The translations under genes were made by a program, and so were the position numbers. Positions 1-8,471 of a stretch of 31,974 nucleotides of DNA are shown here, piece by piece; positions within the stretch are counted from its first letter, which is position 1, and each line of letters starts with the position of its first letter. The notes under the pieces were generated by a model. That model was not told where the DNA came from and did no database searches. It saw nothing but the letters and a program-made list of their open reading frames with translations. Location of the stretch: assembly GCA_947627685.1 (NCBI GenBank), contig CANQWZ010000004.1:1-31974 (forward strand), in the 5' to 3' direction. This stretch comes from an uncultured Bacilli bacterium. GTDB lineage: Bacteria > Bacillota_I > Bacilli_A > ML615J-28 > CAG-313.

Positions 1-1116
1 AACAAAAAAATTGTGGTTTAAAATATCCACAATTTTCTTTTTTAGATTAACAAAAATATAATTTGTCAACGCTCTGGCACATTTATAAAATGTGTCTTTT
101 TTATTATTTCTTACTTTATGAGCAATAGCCATTCTTTTACCACATTCACAAAATAAGATTGATTTAAATAAATTTTCATGTTCATGATGTGCTGGATAGT
201 GTCTTGCACTTAAAACAGTTTGTACAGTTTCAAATGTTTCTTCACTAATTATAGCTTCATGAGTATTTTTAACTATGATATGTTCACTATCAGGAACTTT
301 AACTCTTCTTTTGGTTTTGTAGTTTTCAACTTTATATTTGCCGTTTTCCATATGACCACAGTAAACCATATCAGTTAATATCTTTCTTACAGTTACTGCT
401 TTCCATTTATAATGATTAGTTCCTTGAAGTTTAGCAAATCTAGTTGAACCCTTTAAAGTTTTATAAGCCGCAGGATTTAATATTCCTTTTTCTTCTAAAA
501 CTTTTGCAATAGTAGGTGCACCTTTTCCATTAACACACATATTAAATATTAATTCAATTACGTGTCTTACATCTTCATCTACTATTAAATGATTTTTATT
601 TGTAGGATCTTTTATATATCCATAAGGTGTTTGAGCAGATATAAATAATCCATTTAATGCTCTTTGTCTTTTTGCAGATTTAACTTTTCTTGATAAATCT
701 TTAGCATACATATCATTTAAGATATTTTTAAATGGTGCGATATCATTATTATCGATTAATGTATCTACACCATCATTAACTGCGATATATCTTACATTAT
801 GTAAAGGAAAGTATTGTTCAGTATAATATCCAGTTTGTAAGTAATCTCTACCAAGTCTAGATAAGTCTTTAGTAATAACTAAATTTATCTTTCCTGATTC
901 AATATCTGCAATTAATCTTTTAAATGCTGGTCTATCAAAATTTAATCCTGAATAACCATCATCAATATATACTTCTTTAATAGTAAAGTTGTTATCACGA
1001 CAATATTTTTCTAGCATCATCTTTTGTGTTTGAATACTACCTGATTCTCCTAAAGATCCATCATCTAAAGAAAGTCTACAATAAATAGCAGTCTTATACA
1101 AAATAGATTCTATCAT
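1..1116 (-). CDS. Large serine recombinase (resolvase/invertase family), 3' end cut by window edge
   Basis: The frame is open from an ATG at 1116 to the edge, giving 372 residues. The N-terminal catalytic domain is clear: YCRLS at residues 12-16 carries the expected Arg14 and nucleophile Ser16, and KDLSRLGRD at 83-91 carries the active-site arginines. A recombinase domain follows at roughly 160-290, then a zinc-ribbon-like stretch (LFCECGKRM, later FYKC) and a short tail resembling the usual coiled segment. Proteins of this family cut and join DNA at short att sites to move integrative elements, phages or Tn4451-like transposons. The start is supported by AAGGAGG seven to eight bases upstream; the ATG at 1121 is rejected because it stops at once. 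The ribbon is compact: the first Cys pair is CxC rather than CxxC and a second pair after FYKC is not seen. A hairpin lies in frame near the edge. Truncation of the C-terminus cannot be judged from this window. Confidence 0.9.
   Translation of the reverse strand, partial: MIESILYKTAIYCRLSLDDGSLGESGSIQTQKMMLEKYCRDNNFTIKEVYIDDGYSGLNFDRPAFKRLIADIESGKINLVITKDLSRLGRDYLQTGYYTEQYFPLHNVRYIAVNDGVDTLIDNNDIAPFKNILNDMYAKDLSRKVKSAKRQRALNGLFISAQTPYGYIKDPTNKNHLIVDEDVRHVIELIFNMCVNGKGAPTIAKVLEEKGILNPAAYKTLKGSTRFAKLQGTNHYKWKAVTVRKILTDMVYCGHMENGKYKVENYKTKRRVKVPDSEHIIVKNTHEAIISEETFETVQTVLSARHYPAHHEHENLFKSILFCECGKRMAIAHKVRNNKKDTFYKCARALTNYIFVNLKKKIVDILNHNFFV
5..33 (-). repeat. Terminator-like inverted repeat inside the recombinase frame
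   Basis: On the minus strand AAAATTGTGG and CCACAATTTT form a 10-bp stem around a 10-base AT loop, followed by more T (TTTGTT). It looks like an intrinsic terminator but sits in the still-open recombinase reading frame. Either the gene ends just beyond the edge, or the gene has been shortened and fused to a terminator, or the hairpin is incidental in AT-rich coding DNA. Confidence 0.4.
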
Positions 1117-1143
1117 ATCATCGCCTCCTTAACATTACAATTT

Positions 1144-1219
1144 TAAGCTGGGTATCCCAGTTAAAACAGGTGACGTGCAAGACTAAGTGTTGCAAAGTGT
1201 TACACGTCTTATCCTGTTT
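1144..1219. repeat. Intergenic inverted-repeat region between membrane protein and recombinase
   Basis: Two structures lie side by side. The first is CTGGG-TAT-CCCAG at 1148-1160, with partly paired AT flanks. The second is a longer interrupted palindrome: AAACAGG (1164-1170) pairs with CCTGTTT (1213-1219), and inside it GACGTG (1172-1177) pairs with CACGTC (1203-1208). The loop holds two copies of AAGTGTT (1185-1191 and 1195-1201). The position directly upstream of a serine recombinase fits an attachment or operator site. It could also be a terminator for the gene ending at 1224, since on the minus strand the long stem is followed by a short T run. No assignment is certain. Confidence 0.45.
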
Positions 1220-1223
1220 ACAA

Positions 1224-1661
1224 TTATTTAATTATTTGTTCAATTTTATTATCTTTTAATACTTTTTCGAACTCATCTTTATATCTAGTATTAATCAAAA
1301 CTTTTTTGTCCTTTATGAATAAATTAAATTGATAGAATACAGATTTCCTGTATCTGTTACATGCATACTTTTCTATATCGCCTATGTTTAGTTCGATTTT
1401 TCTAAATAAAGTCTTTAAATAAACTTTTTCATTATCAAACTCTAACCTATATTTAATGGAATATAGCCATCCATATAAACCGATTGTTCCAAACATAACC
1501 CCTGCAATTGCGAATAAAATAATATCTTTATCACTATATTTATCGTTATTCATTAAATAAATAGACAAAGGCATTAATATTGCAAAAATATATCCAAAAA
1601 GCATAATATTTCTAAATGGTTTACCTTCTTTTTTCATTCCATCAATTATTCTAATATCCAT
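1224..1661 (-). CDS. Small membrane protein, PH-like; candidate immunity protein for the RHS protein
   Basis: This 145-residue protein has two predicted membrane helices (about residues 19-37 and 46-66) and then a cytosolic beta-rich segment (YRLEFDNEKVYLKTLF onward) ending in a basic, Lys-rich helix. That layout resembles small bacterial PH-like/YcxB-type membrane proteins, possibly the DUF6560 group, though I cannot verify the family. It starts 14 bases after the stop of the 1576-residue RHS gene, with a strong GGGAGGG Shine-Dalgarno site, so the two are co-transcribed. A small gene immediately downstream of the variable tail of an RHS toxin is the classic place for its immunity gene, and a membrane location would suit a membrane-acting tail. 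Immunity is an inference from position and topology; no known immunity motif was recognised. Confidence 0.75.
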   Translation of the reverse strand: MDIRIIDGMKKEGKPFRNIMLFGYIFAILMPLSIYLMNNDKYSDKDIILFAIAGVMFGTIGLYGWLYSIKYRLEFDNEKVYLKTLFRKIELNIGDIEKYACNRYRKSVFYQFNLFIKDKKVLINTRYKDEFEKVLKDNKIEQIIK

Positions 1662-1675
1662 AATTCCCTCCCAGT

Positions 1676-4600
1676 TTAGTTAAAAATATCAATCAATAAT
1701 ATTACACAGGCAGCAGCTCCAGCAAGCGCTCTAGCGCCTGGCATTGGTATTGCTGCAATCCCTGCACATACAAGGTATGCTCCAGCAATAGTACCCCATC
1801 CCACATTTGCAGTAATTTCTTGAGTAGTATTTCCCGAAATTGTACCAAATGAGAAAGAAATACCATCTTGCAAACTAATTTCTGCTCCATAAGTAATCCA
1901 TGGTGTCAATTGCATACTAGTACCAAATCCAAGGTTTGATGAAACATAAGCACTAATTCCATACCAATTTCCTAAATTCATTCCTACCCCAGCACTATAT
2001 CCTCCATTACCTATATTACTATAAGAATAAAACATTTCTGAATCGTTCAATTGAGTTGTTACAGTATAAGAAATATTACCAAAGAAGGCCCCAATGAATG
2101 CATTTTCAATTAACGAAGTGGTATAGTGTGTCATTAAAACCGAATTTGCCTTTGGCCAATTTATACTACCAAAACTTGATCCACTTAATGATCCAAAACC
2201 ACTAACTTTTGACCCTCCAACTACACTTCCGCTTCCAACAATATTACCTAATGTTCCACTTGTAGAACCAATCATTCCACCACTAGACAATCCACCAACA
2301 ATTGGGCTATTATATGCAATTCCAATTGGATTATTATTAGCATAACTATATAAGTTTAGACCATTAATACTAGATGGATTTAATGTTGATACCTCTGCTA
2401 GTTGGATGAATCTTCCTAATTCAGGACTGTAGTATCTTTGTCCCACCATTGCAAGTCCTGTTTCAACATCATAATAATACCCTTTATATCTAAATGGATT
2501 GTTATGTAATACAAATTGATCTCTTTGGTTAGTAACTGATATTTCTTCTACTGTATGATTACCCCATGCATCGTATATGTATTCGCCTATGATTTTTCCT
2601 TTATACATTACCTTACTTACATTGCCTTGTGAGTCTTTAACTAATGTAAAATTATAGCCATCATATCTTATTCCACATATACCATCTTCATTATAAAAAT
2701 ATCTTATTTTGTGTGTTATGTTATTATTGTTGTCTAACCAATCTTCACCTAGTATCGTATTACCATTTAAAAGATAGTTTATTTCATAATTTATTAATTC
2801 ATAATTTAATTTCTTTTTGTATCTTACACCTTGATAATTATAATAATAGTAATATTTATTGTTGCCAGAATCATAATTTTGCATTAAATTATTTGCATCA
2901 TATGATATATATACATTACCTATTTTTATTGTATTACCATAATTATCATATAATATTGGCTTTCTAGTATTATTTATATTTATACTAGTTAATTTATCTT
3001 TTTCATATGTATATTCTTTGGTAATTTTACCATTTTTGATTACTTTTGTTAAAGCCCCTTGGTTAGTATACTGATATTCAAAATTTCCCAATGAGGAATT
3101 CTTTTCTTCTATTAGTTGATTTAAACTATCATATTGATATTGGTAAGTTCTTGTCGTTAGCTTATCTTTTGCGAATAAAGTATCATCTTTAGGGTTTTCT
3201 ATATATCTTGTGCCTTCTTCTTTTATGCTAGTTATATTGCTTGTAAAGACCCCATCTACTGTTTTATAACTACTAGTATAACTAAATGTCGCATTATCCT
3301 CTTTTCCGTTACTTTTAGCTAATACTACATATTGTAACTTATTGGGTAAATTGGTTCCTTTTTCATAATCTATTTCTTTATTTAAACTAATGCTAGCCTC
3401 TTGTTCTGATCCTTTATTATATACAGTTGCATCGCCAATTCTTTTTTTTAGCCTTCCTAATTTATCATATTCATATTGGCTACAAAAATCTTCGTATGCT
3501 TCATTATTGCCTCTATATTTAATTTCTTGAAGTTTAGGTTCTAAACTGTTGTCATTTATTATTTCTTGACTTATAGCATCTTCATTTTGCTTCTGATATG
3601 CTATAACATTGTTGCTATATTTTATTATTTTTAGACTATCATTAATTGTTACTTCACTACTAGTTACTATGTTTTTATCTTCATATTTTATTTCATAATA
3701 GTCTTTAGCCTTATGATCAATTATCTTGGTTAATCTTTTCGCATATGTTGATATTTTGTTATCTTCATAACTATAAAAAGTTCCCTCGCCTGCTGTTTCT
3801 TCTTTGACAATGCTATCATAAGAATTATAGGTAGCACTACTTAACGATGGTCTTAATTTATCTTGGTATATTGTTTTTTGATATGTGTTTGTTCCTATAT
3901 CTTTAATCTGCTTTGTTTCTTCGATTAAGTTATAGTCTTTATATACACTTTGGATGGTCGCAAAATCATTATAACCAAAACCATAAATATTACCATCTTT
4001 GCCAGATATGCTTTTTGTGCTTTGATCATCATAATATTTGATATTATTTTCTTCTTTTGTTTGATTTGTTAATAAATCAACTATTTCTACTTTTACTACT
4101 TCTTCATGATAAGTATCATATGTATAATATTTGGCAATGTTTTCACTAAAGATAGCATCTATAAGATTTTCGTTTTTATTATAAACATACCTAGTCGATA
4201 TGCCATTTTCTATTATTTTGCTTGGACTTTCTCTAAACTTCTCATCCCTAGCATCTTCATATTGGTATATCGTTTCGATTGCTTCACCATCTAAATCATC
4301 TTCATTATAAACCTTTATTAACTCTATATTACCATAATTATCATATGTATATTCCGTTATTACTTTGGCAGGATCTTTTTGAGCTCTAAAAGTACCATCC
4401 TCGTTCGTAAACTTATATACTATTGAGGCATTTTCATCAATTAAACGATAACTAGGATTGTCCTTAACGCTTCCGATTGCTTGTTTGGTTTCATAATAAT
4501 ATTTACTAAGTCTTTCATCATAATGAAATCTTGTTTGAATCTCGACAATGGACCAAATACCTTTATTTATAATGTCTACTAATTTAAAATAATAATTAGG

Positions 4601-6406
4601 TATATCATGTTCATCTATCTTAAATTCTGTTATTTTTTTATTCTCTTTAATTCCTAACTTTTTAACCGCTTTTATCTTGGTTTTATTACAATAAACAAAA
4701 TCAAAAGTATCTTGACTAGTATTTTTACTATAGAAAAGGCTCTTATAAGTTTCAAAAATATCACTTTCGGTTACATATAAAGTTGGTGATAGGTTTTTTT
4801 CTTCATCATCTATATATAATGTTGATGTCATATCTAATACTGTATCACCTATTATGATATCTGTACTACTTCCTCTTTCAATCATAACATCTGCTATGAT
4901 AATTTCACTTTCTTTTTCACAACCACTAAATGATATATTAACATCTCTTAAAGTTTTTTGATTAAGACCTAAATTAATGGGAATTACTACTTTTTGCCAG
5001 GTATCTTCTAATGTATCTTCTATCCTTACTTTTGTTGTTTTTGAGTTGTTATTTATTATATATTTTAAGGCCACTAGTAAATCGGATTTACTTTGTTTGG
5101 TAAAATTTAACCAGAAAGATATTTTAAAACATTCAGAATATTCTTCTTCTTGCTTGTTAAAAATATTGATAAATTCTAAAAGCTTTTCTTCAGATATTTT
5201 ATAATTATAGTTATTACTAGCATTTAAAATTTGTGCAGTTTTTCCATTCATTTTGATGTTAGATGTGCCATCTTCAGATATTATCCATCCTTTTGGTCTA
5301 TCTAACGTGTAGTAATTATTATCAGTGCTTTGTTCTAAAACACTGATATTTATTTTTTGTTTGTTAAAATAATATCTTAAGGTTATTTTATCTTGATTTT
5401 CTAGTTGCGTATATGCTTTGGTATAAGTCAAATATGTTCTTGTTCTGATGTAACCCATTTCTAGACTAAAGTCTTTTACTTTTTGGCCAGAATATGTTGC
5501 AAAATGACCTTCGCCTAAATAAAGATCTTCACCTAAATAGTTTTCAGATTCGGTGTAGTTTTTTTCAAGTATTCTTTTTAAGGTTCCTTCGATGATTTCA
5601 AAACCTTGATTATACATATTATATTCTATCTTTAATACATCTAAATTACGACTATTGATAATTTTTGTTAAAAAATTATTGCTATATTCAAAACTTATCA
5701 TTTCTTTCGTTTTGTTAGAGGCATATTTGAGAATTTTTACCATTTTTTGGTTACTATATGAAAAACGATACCCTATCTTACTACCACTTATATAAAGTTC
5801 TTTGATACTACCATCATCATTATATAATATTTGTATTAATCTTGTAAGTGCTCTTTCATCATATATATTTATGATTCTGCCATTTACATAGTCAATCTTT
5901 TTATCTATTTCTTTGTTTATACCTGATGTTACTTCTTCCATTAAACCTTCATTATTAAAATAATATGTATTCTTATTACTATCTATTATTTTAGGCCTTT
6001 GCCCTTCTGTTAAAAATAATCTTAATAATGTACCACTATCATCATAATAAACGGCTTCTTTTGTTGTTTGTTTGTATTTTACAAAGCGATGTAGACAAAA
6101 ATTATCATCTATGTATATATAATCTCCTACCTCATAGCCTTCTATCGCAAAACTTTCTTCATATGCAAATAAATGTTGTTCAAAATTTAATTTCCAACCA
6201 TTATTAAAACCTATCTTACGACCTGAAAAAGCATTCTTTTGATAATTCATATTATACACTATTTTGGTAGCAATTGTAAAGTTATTTTTACCCATATTTA
6301 TTAATGGATATGTATATAACATATTACCATTATATAAATTTACTCTTAATGTGCCTTCACCAAGATTAAAATTTTTTTCAAGTTGGTTTACTTTATTTAT
6401 TTCCAT
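1676..6406 (-). CDS. RHS/YD-repeat protein with variable C-terminal tail, candidate polymorphic toxin
   Basis: The 1576-residue protein has many Tyr-Asp repeats (for example YDNYGNIE, YDKLGRLK, YDSLNQLIE and YDAWGN) and a recognisable RHS core near residues 1305-1345 (ETGLAMVGQRYY, ELGRFIQ, then LNLYSYANNNPI). Such proteins form a beta shell that encloses a C-terminal effector. After the core, about 217 residues (1360-1576) differ completely: Gly/Ser-rich first, then Gly-rich beta-like sequence, then a hydrophobic Ala/Gly/Ile-rich end (about 1536-1576) that could insert into a membrane. No nuclease or deaminase motif is visible. A beta-sandwich-like insert around 420-530 may be a carbohydrate-binding fold, which is a guess. 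There is no signal peptide, so the export route is unclear. The gene starts three bases after the Mur-ligase stop, with GGGTGG as ribosome-binding site, implying coupled translation. RHS assignment is firm; toxin function is inferred. Confidence 0.88.
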   Translation of the reverse strand: MEINKVNQLEKNFNLGEGTLRVNLYNGNMLYTYPLINMGKNNFTIATKIVYNMNYQKNAFSGRKIGFNNGWKLNFEQHLFAYEESFAIEGYEVGDYIYIDDNFCLHRFVKYKQTTKEAVYYDDSGTLLRLFLTEGQRPKIIDSNKNTYYFNNEGLMEEVTSGINKEIDKKIDYVNGRIINIYDERALTRLIQILYNDDGSIKELYISGSKIGYRFSYSNQKMVKILKYASNKTKEMISFEYSNNFLTKIINSRNLDVLKIEYNMYNQGFEIIEGTLKRILEKNYTESENYLGEDLYLGEGHFATYSGQKVKDFSLEMGYIRTRTYLTYTKAYTQLENQDKITLRYYFNKQKINISVLEQSTDNNYYTLDRPKGWIISEDGTSNIKMNGKTAQILNASNNYNYKISEEKLLEFINIFNKQEEEYSECFKISFWLNFTKQSKSDLLVALKYIINNNSKTTKVRIEDTLEDTWQKVVIPINLGLNQKTLRDVNISFSGCEKESEIIIADVMIERGSSTDIIIGDTVLDMTSTLYIDDEEKNLSPTLYVTESDIFETYKSLFYSKNTSQDTFDFVYCNKTKIKAVKKLGIKENKKITEFKIDEHDIPNYYFKLVDIINKGIWSIVEIQTRFHYDERLSKYYYETKQAIGSVKDNPSYRLIDENASIVYKFTNEDGTFRAQKDPAKVITEYTYDNYGNIELIKVYNEDDLDGEAIETIYQYEDARDEKFRESPSKIIENGISTRYVYNKNENLIDAIFSENIAKYYTYDTYHEEVVKVEIVDLLTNQTKEENNIKYYDDQSTKSISGKDGNIYGFGYNDFATIQSVYKDYNLIEETKQIKDIGTNTYQKTIYQDKLRPSLSSATYNSYDSIVKEETAGEGTFYSYEDNKISTYAKRLTKIIDHKAKDYYEIKYEDKNIVTSSEVTINDSLKIIKYSNNVIAYQKQNEDAISQEIINDNSLEPKLQEIKYRGNNEAYEDFCSQYEYDKLGRLKKRIGDATVYNKGSEQEASISLNKEIDYEKGTNLPNKLQYVVLAKSNGKEDNATFSYTSSYKTVDGVFTSNITSIKEEGTRYIENPKDDTLFAKDKLTTRTYQYQYDSLNQLIEEKNSSLGNFEYQYTNQGALTKVIKNGKITKEYTYEKDKLTSININNTRKPILYDNYGNTIKIGNVYISYDANNLMQNYDSGNNKYYYYYNYQGVRYKKKLNYELINYEINYLLNGNTILGEDWLDNNNNITHKIRYFYNEDGICGIRYDGYNFTLVKDSQGNVSKVMYKGKIIGEYIYDAWGNHTVEEISVTNQRDQFVLHNNPFRYKGYYYDVETGLAMVGQRYYSPELGRFIQLAEVSTLNPSSINGLNLYSYANNNPIGIAYNSPIVGGLSSGGMIGSTSGTLGNIVGSGSVVGGSKVSGFGSLSGSSFGSINWPKANSVLMTHYTTSLIENAFIGAFFGNISYTVTTQLNDSEMFYSYSNIGNGGYSAGVGMNLGNWYGISAYVSSNLGFGTSMQLTPWITYGAEISLQDGISFSFGTISGNTTQEITANVGWGTIAGAYLVCAGIAAIPMPGARALAGAAACVILLIDIFN

Positions 6407-6409
6407 AAC

Positions 6410-7780
6410 TTACCACCCTAGTGCTATTATGGCCTCTTTTAGTGCCTCTTGATCTTTTATTAATTTTAAGGTTGTAGCACTATTACATAAGGTACGTTTA
6501 TTACCTCTACCACTTATTAAAATAACATCTCCTGCTTCTGATTCTTTTAAGGCCTCATATATTGCTATTTTACGATCTTCTATTATTTTAGATGGTATTT
6601 GTTGCTTTAAATAACCTTCTAATTCTTCACAAATTACTCTAACATTTTCATTTGCATTATCATCTTCGGTTAAATAAACATAATCAGCCATATCTGCTAT
6701 TAATTGCATGGCCTCTTTTCGCATTTTAGAACGTTTGTTTTGAAACTCTACTGTTTTGTATCTTGCTTCCCAATTTTTATATCCAGTTCCCATTGATCCT
6801 ATTACAACACGAATATTTTTGATATATCCTTGTTTTTTAAAATCTTTTAGATTCTTTAAAACATCACCACAGTGATTATCTATAATTATTAAACGCTCGT
6901 TTATTTTATAACTTTCAGCACGGCCTGCTATCGTTATTTCTTTTAAAATTTTTTGATATGTATCAATATCAAAAACACCAAGGGCTTCTAATGAAGTCAT
7001 TGCGCAAAGAATATTAAAGACATTATAGCGCATGATTAAATTAGTCTTTACAAGATAATCTTGATTGTTTAATTTGATGGTTAACTTTAAGCCATTTAAA
7101 TTACTTTCTAAGTCTGTTAATAAACATTTTACATCTCTTTCTTTTAGTCCTCGCATTTTAGCTATGTACTCGGTTGTAAATACTAGCTTTTCACATGTGT
7201 TAAGGGCCATTATTTCATCATATAATGCTTTATCATATCCTTTTATTCCTATAACACATTTACATGTCTTATCAGTTGGAAGATCTTTAAAAAAAGATTC
7301 TTTAATTGCTATATATTCTTCTTTACTATATTGTTCTTCATTATGTAACGGATTTAAATTGGTTAATACTCTAACATCAAATGGAATATCTTTTACTAAT
7401 CCTTTTTCAATGGCTACATCATTTACTTCTAATACTAAATAATCAGCTTTATATGCTTCTACTTCTTTTATTATTGCTAATAAATTTTCCTCACTTTTTA
7501 GTGCTATTCCATATGCTTCATCTTTAGATATATAACTAGCTTTAGAATCAACCATCATACTACTATATAAAACCGACTTATAACCTTTTGCTTGCAAATA
7601 TTTATGTATGATGTAGGCTACTGTTGTTTTACCTTTGCTACCTGTTATACCTATTATTTTTAATTTATCAATTGTTTCTTCTGGTAGGCCTATTTTATTA
7701 ACAAGATATTCTTTTCTTATAAGCCCTACATTTTTTAAATTTTTTGCTTCTAACTTACTTTTTAACTCTGATAACTTCAT
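6410..7780 (-). CDS. Orphan MurE-like Mur ligase family protein
   Basis: This 456-residue ATP-dependent ligase has the central and C-terminal domains of MurE: P-loop GSKGKTT at 47-53, acidic E118, TNL at 140-142, GRAE, IDNHCGDVL (the VDYAHTPDAL site), GSMGTG, TEDDNANEN and GRGNKR at 424-429 (MurE GKGHE). Only about 40 residues precede the P-loop, so the UDP-MurNAc-binding N-terminal domain of MurE is absent. The DNPR motif that reads the diamino acid in MurE has lost its Arg, and the HLD motif after TNL is replaced by PLHNEE. It is therefore unlikely to be the cell-wall MurE and probably joins an amino acid or amine to another carboxylate; the substrate is unknown. It is coupled to the RHS gene downstream and lies 20 bases after the tail-fibre-like gene, so a role in modifying or anchoring the RHS product is possible but unproven. 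Confidence 0.85.
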   Translation of the reverse strand: MKLSELKSKLEAKNLKNVGLIRKEYLVNKIGLPEETIDKLKIIGITGSKGKTTVAYIIHKYLQAKGYKSVLYSSMMVDSKASYISKDEAYGIALKSEENLLAIIKEVEAYKADYLVLEVNDVAIEKGLVKDIPFDVRVLTNLNPLHNEEQYSKEEYIAIKESFFKDLPTDKTCKCVIGIKGYDKALYDEIMALNTCEKLVFTTEYIAKMRGLKERDVKCLLTDLESNLNGLKLTIKLNNQDYLVKTNLIMRYNVFNILCAMTSLEALGVFDIDTYQKILKEITIAGRAESYKINERLIIIDNHCGDVLKNLKDFKKQGYIKNIRVVIGSMGTGYKNWEARYKTVEFQNKRSKMRKEAMQLIADMADYVYLTEDDNANENVRVICEELEGYLKQQIPSKIIEDRKIAIYEALKESEAGDVILISGRGNKRTLCNSATTLKLIKDQEALKEAIIALGW

Positions 7781-7800
7781 TTATTTTACCTGCACTTTCA

Positions 7801-8304
7801 CTAATCAGCTGCTTCAGACTCATCTTGAATAAAATGAACCCAGTAAGTTATTATCCCTCTTTTGACTTCTAGTGCTTTTGATGTTAATATAACCTCAAAA
7901 CTAAGCGCAATAGATCCACTTCCACCGGGATCTTTTTTTACTTCAAGCTCTAATATTATTTTATCTTGGTTTGATTTAGGTGATTTTATAACTTCAAAAT
8001 ATTCCCTAAAATCATTATTGATAGTTACCTCTAATGGCTCAGCTATATCGATTGTAAATGTAGCTGTTTGCAACCCACTTATCGTTGTACTAACCGTTGC
8101 TTTGGTATTTTCAACATAATATTTATTGACCATCAAGTTTAAACTTTTAGCATTAAGTGGTGTTCCTTCTATGGTTGCATCATCTGCTCTTAATAATGTG
8201 CCAATTATCCTAACTATTTCGCCTGCTTCGTTTTTTTCTACCTTTTCTACTTCAAATATTTTTCGGTTTAAATTTGTTCCTTGTCGATCTGTAAATTCAT
8301 TCAT
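7801..8304 (-). CDS. Small protein with phage tail-fibre-like N-terminal motif
   Basis: The protein has 167 residues. Its first half carries the pattern seen at the start of many Firmicute phage tail or baseplate proteins: FTDRQGTNLNRK, then GEIVRIIGTLLRADDATI, then EGTPLNAKSLNLMV (about residues 3-60). The second half alternates hydrophobic and polar residues (TFTIDI, LEVTIN, IILELEV, IALSFEVILT), which fits an Ig-like or other beta sandwich. There is no signal peptide or membrane segment. It is the first gene of the cluster with the Mur ligase and RHS protein and has the best ribosome-binding site of the group. A structural or adaptor role for delivery of the RHS protein is an inference from the motif and context; the exact function is unknown. 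Confidence 0.7.
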   Translation of the reverse strand: MNEFTDRQGTNLNRKIFEVEKVEKNEAGEIVRIIGTLLRADDATIEGTPLNAKSLNLMVNKYYVENTKATVSTTISGLQTATFTIDIAEPLEVTINNDFREYFEVIKSPKSNQDKIILELEVKKDPGGSGSIALSFEVILTSKALEVKRGIITYWVHFIQDESEAAD

Positions 8305-8312
8305 CTTTTTTT

Positions 8313-8320
8313 ACCTCCTT
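8313..8320 (-). promoter_or_regulatory. Strong Shine-Dalgarno site of the tail-fibre-like gene
   Basis: AAGGAGGT on the minus strand ends eight bases before the ATG at 8304. It is a near-perfect anti-16S match and fixes the start of the first gene in the RHS cluster. Confidence 0.85.
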
Positions 8321-8381
8321 ATTATTATTTTTTTGACAAGTTTCTTTTTAAATTTTATCTATCCCCCCTTTTTTTGTTAAT

Positions 8382-8415
8382 AAAAAAATAGTTCCCTTGG
8401 GGGAACTATTTTTTT
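8382..8415. terminator. Bidirectional intrinsic terminator, or attenuator hairpin in the RHS-cluster leader
   Basis: AAAAAAATAGTTCCC (8382-8396) is perfectly complementary to 8401-8415, giving a 15-bp stem with a four-base loop, A/T-rich at its foot so that it has a T run in either direction. On the minus strand it lies after the 830-residue gene ending at 8528 and before the gene starting at 8304. It can end the TIR-operon transcript. Because a promoter-like sequence lies upstream of it at 8472-8500, it would also lie in the leader of the RHS cluster. Confidence 0.85.
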
Positions 8416-8425
8416 TGCCTTATTT

Positions 8426-8434
8426 CCCCCCCCC
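8426..8434 (-). repeat. Homopolymeric G9 tract (C9 on the plus strand)
   Basis: Nine consecutive C on the plus strand, striking in this AT-rich DNA. A second run of six C lies at 8363-8368. The two runs flank the hairpin at 8382-8415, whose minus-strand left arm and loop contain CCCCC. The runs could pair with that CCCCC, or slip in length during replication. No function is shown. Confidence 0.8.
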
Positions 8435-8471
8435 TAAATTATACAATTATATATATCTTTTTACTAACTAC

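Noticed and set aside
7065..7442. Plus-strand open frame of 125 residues inside the Mur ligase gene
   Set aside because: It is antisense to a clearly conserved enzyme, with no ribosome-binding site or protein-like motif. The other plus-strand frames in the window were rejected for the same reason.
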